Positions 1 through 7,349 of a DNA stretch of 20,067 nt are shown here, one piece after another. The notes under the pieces are model-generated. The model did not search any database. It had not been told where the DNA came from and was given only the letters and a program-made list of their open reading frames with translations. Within the stretch, counting starts at the first letter, position 1. Each line of letters opens with the position of its first letter. Position numbers and translations under genes: made by a program. Origin of the DNA: JAKOQB01 sp036824465 (GTDB lineage: Bacteria; Pseudomonadota; Gammaproteobacteria; Burkholderiales; Burkholderiaceae_F); assembly GCA_036824465.1 (NCBI GenBank), contig DAITAC010000076.1:1-20067 (forward strand), written 5' to 3'.

Positions 1-51
1 GGATCGGTCCACGACCACATCTGGCGGACGATTTGAACTGACGTGGCAGCA

Positions 52-87
52 GCCGAGGAGCGCATGCCCGACACGTCGCTCCTCGGC
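52..87. terminator. Perfect stem-loop downstream of the glutamine amidotransferase gene
   Basis: An 11-bp perfect inverted repeat (52-62 against 77-87, arm GCCGAGGAGCG) encloses a 14-base loop. It lies about 47 bases beyond the stop codon of the leftward gene ending at 134, so it could end that transcript. No run of T follows on either strand, so it is not a canonical intrinsic terminator. The rest of 1-133 shows nothing else recognisable. Confidence 0.4.
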
Positions 88-133
88 CGCCGCCCCGCCC
101 CGCAACGCCAGCCAGCGCTTCAGAGACCGGCGC

Positions 134-937
134 TCAGTTCGCCGCGCGGGCGCTGATTGAATCAGCATCAGCGCCCGCGCGCTTCGGGCCGCGATGAAGT
201 CCCCGCGCCCAGCGTTCATACAACCGCGCCGCGAGTTCATTCATCCGCGGCGTGCGCGATTCGACCTCGCGCAGCATTGCATTGGGATCGCTCACGCCGG
301 CGCCGCCGGTACGTTGTCGCTCTTCAACGATTTCCGCCACTCCTTCGGGGTCCGTCGCCCAGTCCTTCACGAGCGCCGGCGTCATCTCGCAGTGAAACTG
401 CATGCCGAGGTGCGCATAGCCGCTGCGTTCAATGACAAACGCCTGGTTCGCGCACAGGTCGCTGGCGAGAAAGTTCACGGCGCCGGGAGGCAGAGAAAAC
501 GTGTCACCGTGCCACTGGAAGAATTCCGGTTCATCGGTGCGATCGGTGCCAAGCCAGGCGCGCGCGATGTCGGCATCGGTGACACGCAGGCGACCCCAGC
601 CGATTTCCTTCACCGGATTTTTCGTCACGGCACCGCCGAGTGCGCGCGCCAGCAGCTGGCCGCCGAGGCAGTGACCGATGACGGGAACGCGGCGCGCATC
701 CGCGTCGCGGGTCAGCGCGAGTTCCTGCGCGATCCACGGCAGCGGATCGTTGGCACTCATCGGCCCGCCCATCAAGCACAGGCCGCTGAACGCATCGGCG
801 CCTCCAGGCACCGCGTCGCCCTGATCGATACGAATCAGACGCATCGGAATGCCCTGCTGCGCGAGCCATTCGGCGAAGTAGCCGGGGCCCGCTTCGGGCG
901 AATGCTGGAATACCGCGACTGGTTTGCCCGCGTCCAT
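134..937 (-). CDS. Class I glutamine amidotransferase (GMP synthase-like domain protein)
   Basis: This 267-residue protein is a stand-alone class I glutamine amidotransferase. The nucleophile sits in GHCLGGQ (Cys90) and the other triad members in MQFHCEM (His182, Glu184). An FQWHGDTF segment near residue 140 is typical of the GuaA-like type-1 GATase family, which includes uncharacterised and gamma-glutamyl-hydrolase-like members. Such enzymes release ammonia from glutamine or hydrolyse gamma-glutamyl bonds; the acceptor here cannot be told from sequence. No synthetase domain follows, so it is not GuaA itself. The C-terminal 60 residues are polar and poorly conserved. The ATG at 937 lies 13 bases after the dxs stop, so it is probably the last gene of the dxs transcript. 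The function within that transcript is unknown. Confidence 0.85.
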   Translation of the reverse strand: MDAGKPVAVFQHSPEAGPGYFAEWLAQQGIPMRLIRIDQGDAVPGGADAFSGLCLMGGPMSANDPLPWIAQELALTRDADARRVPVIGHCLGGQLLARALGGAVTKNPVKEIGWGRLRVTDADIARAWLGTDRTDEPEFFQWHGDTFSLPPGAVNFLASDLCANQAFVIERSGYAHLGMQFHCEMTPALVKDWATDPEGVAEIVEERQRTGGAGVSDPNAMLREVESRTPRMNELAARLYERWARGLHRGPKRAGADADSISARAAN

Positions 938-950
938 CGATGGCCGCGGA

Positions 951-2849
951 TCAGGCGACGGATTTCACGAGACGCGGTTGCGCCTGCAGCTCACCGTAGC
1001 GGATGCGGATCGACTGTTCGATGCCGATCGCATCGAGCCCCACGCTGGCGAGCAGACGGGCCGGGTCGCCGTGATCGACGAACTGATCCGGCAAACCCAG
1101 ATGCAGGATCGGCTTGACAATGCCCAGCTCGGCGAGCGCTTCGGCACAGCCGGAGCCGGCGCCGCCCATCACCACGTTCTCTTCGATGGTCACGAGCGCG
1201 TCGTGCGCGCGTGCGATCTTCTCGATCAGTTCGAGGTCAAGCGGCTTCACGAAGCGCATGTCGACCACCGTGGCATCGAACTTCGCCGCGGCCGCAAGCG
1301 CCGGATGCAGCACCGGCCCAAACGCAAGGATCGCGATCCGCGTTCCGGCACGGGCACCCGATTCACGTCGTACCTCGGCCTTGCCGAATGGCAACGGCCG
1401 CAATTCGCGCTCGATCGTCGCGCCAACGCCCGCGCCGCGCGGATAGCGCACCGTGGCTGGTCCGCTGTGCTGGAACGCCGTGGTCAGCAGCCGCCGGCAT
1501 TCGTTCTCATCCGAAGGCGCCATCACGGCCATGTTGGGGATGCAGCGCAGGTACGACAGGTCGAACGCGCCGTGATGCGTGGCGCCGTCGGCGCCGACCA
1601 GTCCGCCGCGGTCGAGCGCAAAGGTGACCGGAAGATTCTGGATTGCCACGTCGTGAATCAACTGATCGTAGCCGCGCTGCAGGAACGTCGAGTAGATCGC
1701 GACCACCGGCCGCATGCCTTCGCACGCGAGTCCGGCCGCAAACGTCACCGCATGCTGCTCGGCAATGCCGACATCGAAATAGCGGTCCGGAAACTCCTGC
1801 TCGAAGCGCACCATGCCCGAACCCTCGCGCATCGCTGGCGTGATGCCGATGAGCCGTGGGTCCGCGGCCGCGGTGTCGCACAGCCAGTCGCCGAACACCT
1901 GCGTGTAGGTCGGTTTGCCCGGCGCCGCCTGCTGGACGCCCTTTTGCGGATCGAACTTGCCCGGCCCGTGATACAGCACCGGGTCGGCCTCGGCCAGCTT
2001 GTAGCCCTGCCCCTTGCGCGTGACCACGTGCAGGAACTGCGGCCCCGTCAGTTGCCTGATGTTCTGCAGGGTGGGAATCAACGATTCGAGATCGTGGCCA
2101 TCGATCGGGCCGATGTAGTTGAAGCCGAACTCCTCGAACATCGTCGCCGGCACCACCATGCCCTTGGCGTGCTCTTCGATGCGGCGCGCGAGCTCGAACA
2201 CTGGCGGGAAATTCTTCAGCACCTGCTTGCCGGCCTGCCTGGCGGCGGCGTAGAACCCACCGCTCATCAACCGCGCGAGATAGCGATTCAGCGCACCGAC
2301 CGCAGGCGAGATCGACATGTCGTTGTCGTTCAGGATCACCAGCAGCCGGATGCCGTCGATCACGCCGGCATTGTTCAGCGCCTCGAACGCCATGCCGCCG
2401 CTCAACGCGCCGTCGCCGATCACCGCGATGTTGTGGCGCTTGTTGCCGGTGTTGCGCGCCGCCACCGCCATGCCAAGCGCGGCCGAAATCGAGGTCGATG
2501 AATGCGCGGTGCCGAAGGCGTCGTACTCGGATTCCTTGCGGCTCGGAAACCCCGAGATGCCGCCGAACTGGCGCAGCATCTTCATACCCTCGCGGCGGCC
2601 GGTCAGGATCTTGTGCGCATAGGTCTGGTGGCCGACGTCCCACACGATGCGATCGCGCGGCGTGTCGAACACGTAATGCAGTGCAACCGTGAGTTCCACC
2701 GTGCCAAGGTTGGACGACAGATGGCCGCCGGTCTTGGATACCGAATCGAGCACGAACGCGCGCAGTTCATCGGCCAGTTGCGCCAGCCTTTCGCCGTCGA
2801 GCTTGCGCAGGTCGGCGGGTGTTCGGATCGTGTTCAGCAGGTCATTCAT
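951..2849 (-). CDS. dxs: 1-Deoxy-D-xylulose-5-phosphate synthase
   Basis: Dxs condenses pyruvate and glyceraldehyde 3-phosphate to 1-deoxyxylulose 5-phosphate, the first step of the cytoplasmic MEP isoprenoid pathway, and also feeds thiamine and pyridoxal synthesis. The 632 residues match the family length of about 620. Visible signatures are GGHLSSNLG (residues 41-49, with the conserved active-site His), the thiamine diphosphate/Mg motif beginning GDGALSGG at 145 and ending in the NN pair at 159-160, and GIAEQHAVTF with the catalytic Glu near 364. A transketolase C-terminal domain ends the protein. The ATG at 2849 is 15 bases after the ispA stop, and the xseB-ispA-dxs order is common in beta- and gammaproteobacteria. 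Dxs consumes pyruvate, which SuyAB would yield, but no regulatory link is shown. Confidence 0.97.
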   Translation of the reverse strand: MNDLLNTIRTPADLRKLDGERLAQLADELRAFVLDSVSKTGGHLSSNLGTVELTVALHYVFDTPRDRIVWDVGHQTYAHKILTGRREGMKMLRQFGGISGFPSRKESEYDAFGTAHSSTSISAALGMAVAARNTGNKRHNIAVIGDGALSGGMAFEALNNAGVIDGIRLLVILNDNDMSISPAVGALNRYLARLMSGGFYAAARQAGKQVLKNFPPVFELARRIEEHAKGMVVPATMFEEFGFNYIGPIDGHDLESLIPTLQNIRQLTGPQFLHVVTRKGQGYKLAEADPVLYHGPGKFDPQKGVQQAAPGKPTYTQVFGDWLCDTAAADPRLIGITPAMREGSGMVRFEQEFPDRYFDVGIAEQHAVTFAAGLACEGMRPVVAIYSTFLQRGYDQLIHDVAIQNLPVTFALDRGGLVGADGATHHGAFDLSYLRCIPNMAVMAPSDENECRRLLTTAFQHSGPATVRYPRGAGVGATIERELRPLPFGKAEVRRESGARAGTRIAILAFGPVLHPALAAAAKFDATVVDMRFVKPLDLELIEKIARAHDALVTIEENVVMGGAGSGCAEALAELGIVKPILHLGLPDQFVDHGDPARLLASVGLDAIGIEQSIRIRYGELQAQPRLVKSVA

Positions 2850-2864
2850 GCAGCCCGTCGCCGC

Positions 2865-3803
2865 TCAGAATGAGCGCACGACGATGAAGTCGGCCAATTG
2901 TCGCAGACGCAGCGCACGCGCCGCCACCGCAGGAGACAGCGCATCGAGCGCCGCGTGCGCCTGCCGGCGCAGCGTCTCGGCCCAGTCCTTGGCGGCGCGC
3001 AGGCCGATCGTGGACACGTAGGTCGGCTTGCCCTGTTGCGCATCCTTGCCGGCCGTCTTGCCGAGCGCGCTGGACGGTTGCTCGACATCGAGCACATCGT
3101 CGACGACCTGGAATGCGAGCCCGATGGCGCGGCCATAACCGTTGAGTGCAGCAAAGGTGGCCGCGTCGACGTGACCGGCGCGGGCGCCCATGCGCACGGC
3201 GGCGAGCAGCAAGGCGCCGGTCTTCATCCGATGCATCTGCTCGAGCTGCGCAAGCGTCAACGACTGGCCGACGGCAGCCAGATCGAGTGCCTGCCCGCCG
3301 CACATGCCCTCCGTGCCCGCCGCGTGCGCCAGTTCGCGCATCAGCGCTGCACGCGCGTGGTCGGACGCGTCGGCGTCGGCCAGCACCTTGAACGCTTCCG
3401 CCTGCAGCGCGTCTCCAGCGAGCATTGCGGTGGCTTCGTCGAAGGCGACATGGGCGGTCGGCCGGCCCCGCCGCATCACATCGTCGTCCATGCACGGCAA
3501 GTCGTCGTGGATCAGCGAATAGACATGCACGTATTCGGTGGCGAGCGCCGCGCCGTCGAGTGCCGCCGTGGGCGCTTCAGATACTTCGCCCGCGGCGTAG
3601 ACCAGCAACGGCCGCACGCGCTTGCCGCCGCCGAGGGCCGCGTACCGCATCGCCTGATGCAGGCGCTGCGGCGCGACCGATGGGAGCGGCAACTGCGCGT
3701 CCGCGGCGTGTTCAAATCGCGCCAGCCGTGCGCTCATCCATGCGTCGAAGTCCGCATCCGCGGACGTTGTCGCCGCGATCACATGGTTGGCGGCAGCGTG
3801 CAT
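2865..3803 (-). CDS. ispA: Farnesyl diphosphate synthase (polyprenyl synthetase family)
   Basis: The product adds isopentenyl diphosphate units to dimethylallyl and geranyl diphosphate to form farnesyl diphosphate in the cytoplasm. The first aspartate-rich motif is HDDLPCMDDD (about 99-108) and the second is DDVLD (235-239); both bind Mg-diphosphate. GGGKRVRP at 58-65 binds the diphosphate of the homoallylic substrate. The 312 residues are slightly longer than the usual 295-300 because of an N-terminal extension, so a start some residues downstream is possible. The ATG at 3803 shares its last-read base region with the xseB stop (one-base overlap), which implies translational coupling. FPP rather than longer-chain synthesis is inferred from the genomic position beside xseB and dxs and from the IspA-like first motif. 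Confidence 0.94.
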   Translation of the reverse strand: MHAAANHVIAATTSADADFDAWMSARLARFEHAADAQLPLPSVAPQRLHQAMRYAALGGGKRVRPLLVYAAGEVSEAPTAALDGAALATEYVHVYSLIHDDLPCMDDDVMRRGRPTAHVAFDEATAMLAGDALQAEAFKVLADADASDHARAALMRELAHAAGTEGMCGGQALDLAAVGQSLTLAQLEQMHRMKTGALLLAAVRMGARAGHVDAATFAALNGYGRAIGLAFQVVDDVLDVEQPSSALGKTAGKDAQQGKPTYVSTIGLRAAKDWAETLRRQAHAALDALSPAVAARALRLRQLADFIVVRSF

Positions 3804-4051
3804 CAGTTGCCGCGCAACTCGTCCGGATTCAGCGGCACCAGAAACTCGCCGTCCAGTTTCTTGATTTCCTGTTCGGCCGCAGCGAGTTTTGCCTGGCAGA
3901 ACTTGGCCAGCTCGGCGCCGCGCCGGTAGGCGGCGATCGAGTCGTCGAGCGCCATGTCGCCCGCTTCCATGCGCCGCACGAGGGCGTCCAGCTCATCGAG
4001 CGCCTGTTCGAAAGTCAGCTCGGTGACAGGCTTTTGCGCAGCTTTTGCCAT
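3803..4051 (-). CDS. xseB: Exodeoxyribonuclease VII small subunit
   Basis: XseB is the small subunit that binds in several copies to XseA to form exonuclease VII, a single-strand-specific DNA exonuclease. The 82-residue reading from the ATG at 4051 begins MAKAAQKPV and contains the family pattern FEQALDELDALVRRME, then a second helix with YRRGAELAKFCQAKL, the usual two-helix coiled coil. An upstream in-frame start would add about 42 arginine-rich residues unlike any XseB, so it was rejected. It overlaps ispA by one base. xseA is not in the window, which is normal for this locus. Confidence 0.93.
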   Translation of the reverse strand: MAKAAQKPVTELTFEQALDELDALVRRMEAGDMALDDSIAAYRRGAELAKFCQAKLAAAEQEIKKLDGEFLVPLNPDELRGN

Positions 4052-4118
4052 CGCATGATTGTAGTTCAGGCCGCGCGCGGCGATGATTCGCCAGACCGCG
4101 CACGATCGACGCGCGAAG

Positions 4119-4913
4119 TCACGCGCTGCCAGCGAGAATTGCGCGCGTCGGACCCAACAGCGCCGGTGCCGTGGCAAGCAGTGAACGGCTGGTCAACGAA
4201 GTTGTGCGGTCGAGCGCCTCGAAGCGCGCGCCGGTTTCACGCAGCAGGACGATCGCGGCCGCCGCATCCCACTCACCCACATCGTGCGCCCAGAAGGCGT
4301 CGGCCCGACCGGCCGCGACATACGCGAGTTCAAGCGCCATCGAGCCCGAACGGCGCACGCCGCCGAAGCCGGCGAGCATGCGACCGAACTCGGCGAGATA
4401 CTGCGGCATGCGCTCGGAGGTTGGCTTCGGAAATACCGTCGTCGCAAGTGACTCTTCCGGCATTGATCGCGCACTGCAGGCAAGTCGAACACCATTGCAG
4501 AACGCGCCCTGCCCGCGCGTGGCGGTAAACACTTCATCGCGATTCGGGTCGTAGATGACCCCGAGAACCGCTTCGCCCTGATGCTGCAACGCCAGCGACA
4601 CGGCATATTGCGGATATCCGTGCAGGTAATTCGCTGCGCCATCGACCGGATCAATCAGCCACTGCGCGCGGCGCGCATCAATGCTGCCGCCAAGCTCCCG
4701 ACCGACAAACCCGTGCTCGGGAAACACCGCGCCGATCCTGCTGCGGATCAGCGCCTCAGCCTCGCGGTCGATGCTGCTCGCCACGTCGCCCGGCGCCTTG
4801 TGCCCGATCGCCGCGCTGCCAATCCGCTTGTGGCTGTCCTGAAGAAAGCGCCCCGCCGCGCGCGCGGCAGTTTGCGCAACTTCAAGCGCGCGCGCGAGTT
4901 TGATTCCGCTCAT
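4119..4913 (-). CDS. Inositol monophosphatase family protein (atypical active-site motif)
   Basis: This 264-residue protein has the fold signatures of the lithium-sensitive phosphatase family (SuhB, IMPase, CysQ): WLIDPVDGAANY at 85-96 and EWDAAAAIVLLRETGA from about 214. These provide metal-binding aspartates (Asp88, Asp91, Asp216). Two positions deviate: GEE is replaced by GRE (71-73, keeping the metal-binding second Glu), and the DGTTN threonine pair is replaced by Ala-Ala (93-94). In characterised IMPases the first of these threonines helps position the nucleophilic water, so activity may be altered. Its start overlaps the end of the GntR gene by four bases (ATGA), suggesting co-translation. 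Possible substrates are inositol phosphates, 3'-phosphoadenosine phosphates or sugar phosphates; the sequence does not decide. It need not belong to the sulfonate pathway. Confidence 0.85.
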   Translation of the reverse strand: MSGIKLARALEVAQTAARAAGRFLQDSHKRIGSAAIGHKAPGDVASSIDREAEALIRSRIGAVFPEHGFVGRELGGSIDARRAQWLIDPVDGAANYLHGYPQYAVSLALQHQGEAVLGVIYDPNRDEVFTATRGQGAFCNGVRLACSARSMPEESLATTVFPKPTSERMPQYLAEFGRMLAGFGGVRRSGSMALELAYVAAGRADAFWAHDVGEWDAAAAIVLLRETGARFEALDRTTSLTSRSLLATAPALLGPTRAILAGSA

Positions 4914-5749
4914 GTGGGCCTCGTCAGCAGATTCACGTAATCGTGGTGTGCCGTATTGACGGTCGAAACGCGGAACTCGACCGGCTTGTCGCCGAAAGTA
5001 AGCGCCGTGCGGCGCACCTGAAGCACGGGTGCTCCGTGCGGCAGCGCGAGAACGCGCGCCACGTTGCGCTCGGCGCTGGCGGCACGCAATCGTTCGTGCG
5101 CCCGCAGCACCGTGATCCCGAATTCGGTCTGATACAGGTGATAGATCGTGCTCGGCCGGTCGCGAAATCGCTTCTCGGTCAGCCCCTTGAAGAGGGCGGC
5201 CGGAATCGCAATGCGGTCGTACACCACCGCACGCCCCTGCAATGACAGGCGCGTCTCGATCGCGAACGCAGCCTCTCCCGCACCGACGCCAAGCGCCAAC
5301 GCGGCATCGTCATCGAGCCGCGCCCGCTCGAAACTGAGCAGTTCGACCGTGGGTGATTCGCGCAGGCCGTCGCTGCGCTCGACGTGAAAGAACTGGAACA
5401 GGAACCGATCGGCGTTGTGAGTCGCAACGAAGGTGCCGCGTCCCTGGCGCCGCACGACGATGTGGTCCGCCGCGAGTTCATCGACCGCATGGCGCAGCGT
5501 GCCGATCGACACGCCGAAGGTCGTCGCCAACGCGGTTTCGTTCGGCAGCGCGGCGCCGGGCGGATAGGCGCCGTCCTCGATCGCCTGCAGCAGCGCGCGC
5601 TTGACCACGCGATACAGCGGCATGTCCGCCGCTTCCGGCGCGATGGGGCGAAACGCATCCGCGGAACGGCGCGCCGCGGCCGGCGTCCCGTTGCTGCGCA
5701 TGGCGTTACTGGCGAGCGGCATGGCGCGATTGTGATACTCGCCTTCCAT
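4910..5749 (-). CDS. GntR-family transcriptional regulator, HutC subfamily (UTRA domain)
   Basis: An N-terminal winged helix-turn-helix (about residues 44-109, starting PLYRVVKRAL and ending RRQGRGTFVA) is followed by a UTRA ligand-binding domain to the C-terminus. This is the layout of HutC/FarR-type repressors, whose effectors are usually small metabolites. The gene is divergent from suyAB, and a palindrome between the two fits its likely operator, so it probably controls suyAB and itself; sulfolactate or a related sulfonate is a plausible effector by position only. The first ATG is at 5749; an ATG at 5722 is also possible, and a TTG at 5758 was rejected because it would fall inside the palindrome. 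No good Shine-Dalgarno sequence marks either. The 3' end overlaps the phosphatase gene by four bases. Confidence 0.9.
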   Translation of the reverse strand: MEGEYHNRAMPLASNAMRSNGTPAAARRSADAFRPIAPEAADMPLYRVVKRALLQAIEDGAYPPGAALPNETALATTFGVSIGTLRHAVDELAADHIVVRRQGRGTFVATHNADRFLFQFFHVERSDGLRESPTVELLSFERARLDDDAALALGVGAGEAAFAIETRLSLQGRAVVYDRIAIPAALFKGLTEKRFRDRPSTIYHLYQTEFGITVLRAHERLRAASAERNVARVLALPHGAPVLQVRRTALTFGDKPVEFRVSTVNTAHHDYVNLLTRPT

Positions 5750-5755
5750 ATCATG

Positions 5756-5775
5756 CAAGTCATTTATATGACCTG
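5756..5775. promoter_or_regulatory. Palindrome between gntR and suyA, candidate GntR operator
   Basis: GTCAT (5759-5763) and ATGAC (5768-5772) form a perfect inverted repeat around a four-base TTAT spacer. Two of the three outer pairs also match (CAaGTCAT against ATGACcTG). Length, AT-rich centre and symmetry fit HutC/FadR-class operators. It lies directly upstream of the suyAB -35 box and covers a TATAAA hexamer on the minus strand (5763-5768) that could be the gntR -10 box, so a protein bound here could affect both directions. Binding is inference. Confidence 0.6.
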
Positions 5776-5776
5776 T

Positions 5777-5805
5777 TTGACACGCTGTGGCGCGCTGCCT
5801 ACAGT
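5777..5805 (+). promoter_or_regulatory. Sigma-70-type promoter of suyAB
   Basis: A perfect -35 hexamer TTGACA (5777-5782) is separated by 17 bases from TACAGT (5800-5805), which matches four of six positions of the -10 consensus. Transcription would start near 5812 and leave a leader of about 36 bases ending in the strong ribosome binding site AGGGAGGA (5836-5843) before the suyA ATG at 5848. Confidence 0.6.
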
Positions 5806-5847
5806 CGGCGCCGTGCCAGGACTCGAGCGGATTGCAGGGAGGAACAG

Positions 5848-6129
5848 ATGATTCATTTCGTGCTGCATGACAGGAAGGACACGGTCGCCGTGGTGGTGGT
5901 CGAGGGCGTGAAGGCCGGCCAGAGCCTCAACGGCTGGATCATGGACGAAGACAAGACGATGACCGTGCAGGCGCGCCAGGACATCCCAATCGGCCACAAG
6001 GTGGCACTCACCGACATGAAGCCGGGTGACACGGTGTGGAAGTACGGCATCGACATGGGCAAGGTCGTGGCGCCGATCAAGGCCGGCGAGCACGCCCACG
6101 TGCACAACATCAAGACCAAGCGCTGGTAG
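5848..6129 (+). CDS. suyA: (R)-Sulfolactate sulfo-lyase small subunit (SAF domain, UxaA family)
   Basis: This 93-residue protein is a lone SAF domain, the N-terminal module of UxaA-type dehydratases. Family marks are DIPIGHKVALTDMKPGD (about 50-66), KYGIDMG and the closing GEHAHVHNIKTKRW. In altronate dehydratase UxaA this module is fused to the catalytic part; a separate small subunit followed by a large one is the arrangement of SuyA/SuyB, which split (R)-3-sulfolactate into pyruvate and sulfite in the cytoplasm. Its start has a strong ribosome binding site (5836-5843). suyB begins 13 bases after its stop. The SuyA assignment rests on the split arrangement, overall resemblance from memory, and the HpsN-like gene nearby. 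Other split UxaA-family dehydratases acting on sugar acids are the alternative. Confidence 0.8.
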   Translation: MIHFVLHDRKDTVAVVVVEGVKAGQSLNGWIMDEDKTMTVQARQDIPIGHKVALTDMKPGDTVWKYGIDMGKVVAPIKAGEHAHVHNIKTKRW

Positions 6130-6142
6130 AGGGGACCCAATC

Positions 6143-7318
6143 ATGGCAGTCATTTCGAAGGACACCACTTTCCTCGGCTACCGGCGTGAGAACGGCCGCG
6201 TCGGCGTGCGCAATCACGTGATCATCCTGCCGCTCGACGATCTGTCGAATGCGGCGGCGGAGGCGGTTGCGCACAACATCAAGGGCGCGCTCGCGATCCC
6301 GCATCCGTACGGCCGGCTGCAGTTCGGAGCCGACCTTGACCTGCATTTCCGCACCCTGATCGGCGCCGGCTGCAATCCGAACGTCGCGGCCGTGGTGGTG
6401 ATCGGGATCGAGGACAGCTGGACCAAGAAAGTGGTCGACGGCATTGCCGCGACCGGCAAGCCGGTGACGGGCTTCGGCATCGAAGGCCATGGTGATCACG
6501 ACACGATCATGCGTGCCAGCAAGGCCGCGCGCGAATACGTGCAGTGGGCAAGCGAGAAGCAGCGCGAACCGTGCAGCATTCGTGATCTGTGGGTCTCGAC
6601 CAAGTGCGGCGAAAGCGACACCACGAGCGGCTGCGGCGCCAACCCGACGGTCGGCAACGCGTTCGACAAGCTGCACGCGCTCGGCAACTACCTGTGCTTT
6701 GGAGAAACGACCGAACTCACCGGCGGCGAGCAGATCGTCGCGGCGCGCTGCGCCAGCGATGCGGTGCGCGAGAAATTCATGTTCATGTTCAACCGCTACC
6801 AGGACGTGATCAACCGCCACAAGACCTCGGACCTTTCGGACTCGCAGCCGACCAAGGGCAACATCGCCGGGGGGCTCACGACAATCGAGGAGAAGGCGCT
6901 CGGCAACATCCAGAAGATCGGCAAGAAGTGCACGGTCGATGGCGTGATCGACAAGGCGGAAATGCCGACGCATCCGGGCCTTTGGTTCATGGATTCATCG
7001 AGTGCCGCGGCCGAGATGGTCACACTGTGCGCAGCCTCGGGATTCGCGGTGCACTTCTTCCCCACCGGGCAGGGCAACGTGATCGGCAACCCAATCCTGC
7101 CGGTGATCAAGATCTGCGCCAATCCGCGCACGGTGCGACTGATGAGCGAGCACGTCGACGTCGACACCTCCGGTCTGCTGCAGCGTGAAATCACGCTCGA
7201 CCAGGCCGGCGACAAGTTGCTGGAGTGCATGCTGCGCACGGCCAACGGGAGATTGACCGCGGCCGAGGCGCTGGGTCATCGCGAGTTCGTGATGACGCGG
7301 TTGTACGAGTCGGCCTGA
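6143..7318 (+). CDS. suyB: (R)-Sulfolactate sulfo-lyase large subunit (UxaA family)
   Basis: The 391-residue product is the catalytic partner of the preceding SAF protein. It opens with FLGYRRENGRVGVRNHV, the typical start of UxaA-family large subunits, and carries STKCGESDTTSG (around 154-165), SDSQPTKGNIAGGLTTIEEK (about 232-251) and TGQGNVIGNPILPVIK near the C-terminus. The GESDTT and SDSQPTKGN stretches resemble SuyB as recalled, more than altronate or galactarate dehydratase. SuyB removes sulfite from (R)-sulfolactate, probably with an iron cofactor, to leave pyruvate. The ATG at 6143 was chosen because an in-frame start upstream would run into suyA. The LacI-type operator found elsewhere is absent here, so suyAB seems to be controlled by the GntR protein. 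Sugar-acid dehydratase remains the alternative. Confidence 0.82.
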   Translation: MAVISKDTTFLGYRRENGRVGVRNHVIILPLDDLSNAAAEAVAHNIKGALAIPHPYGRLQFGADLDLHFRTLIGAGCNPNVAAVVVIGIEDSWTKKVVDGIAATGKPVTGFGIEGHGDHDTIMRASKAAREYVQWASEKQREPCSIRDLWVSTKCGESDTTSGCGANPTVGNAFDKLHALGNYLCFGETTELTGGEQIVAARCASDAVREKFMFMFNRYQDVINRHKTSDLSDSQPTKGNIAGGLTTIEEKALGNIQKIGKKCTVDGVIDKAEMPTHPGLWFMDSSSAAAEMVTLCAASGFAVHFFPTGQGNVIGNPILPVIKICANPRTVRLMSEHVDVDTSGLLQREITLDQAGDKLLECMLRTANGRLTAAEALGHREFVMTRLYESA

Positions 7319-7349
7319 GGTCGGCGCAAGAGCCGCAAGCAGCTCGCTG

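Noticed and set aside
194..1117. Plus-strand open frame of 307 codons opposite the glutamine amidotransferase gene
   Set aside because: Composition is that of an antisense shadow, and it crosses two genuine genes on the other strand.
924..2501. Long plus-strand open frame of 525 codons opposite dxs
   Set aside because: It is rich in Arg, His and Ala with no family motif, and lies entirely antisense to a full-length dxs. High-GC codon use leaves such mirror frames open.
2898..3929. Plus-strand open frame of 343 codons opposite ispA and xseB
   Set aside because: No recognisable domain, and it is antisense to ispA with intact aspartate-rich motifs.
6110..6973. Minus-strand open frame of 287 codons opposite suyB
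   Set aside because: It mirrors a well-conserved coding gene and shows no motif or ribosome binding site of its own.
6143..7318. Altronate or galactarate dehydratase as the function of the UxaA-family large subunit
   Set aside because: Not excluded, but no hexuronate genes are present, the SAF part is a separate gene, and an HpsN-like enzyme lies nearby, so SuyB fits better.
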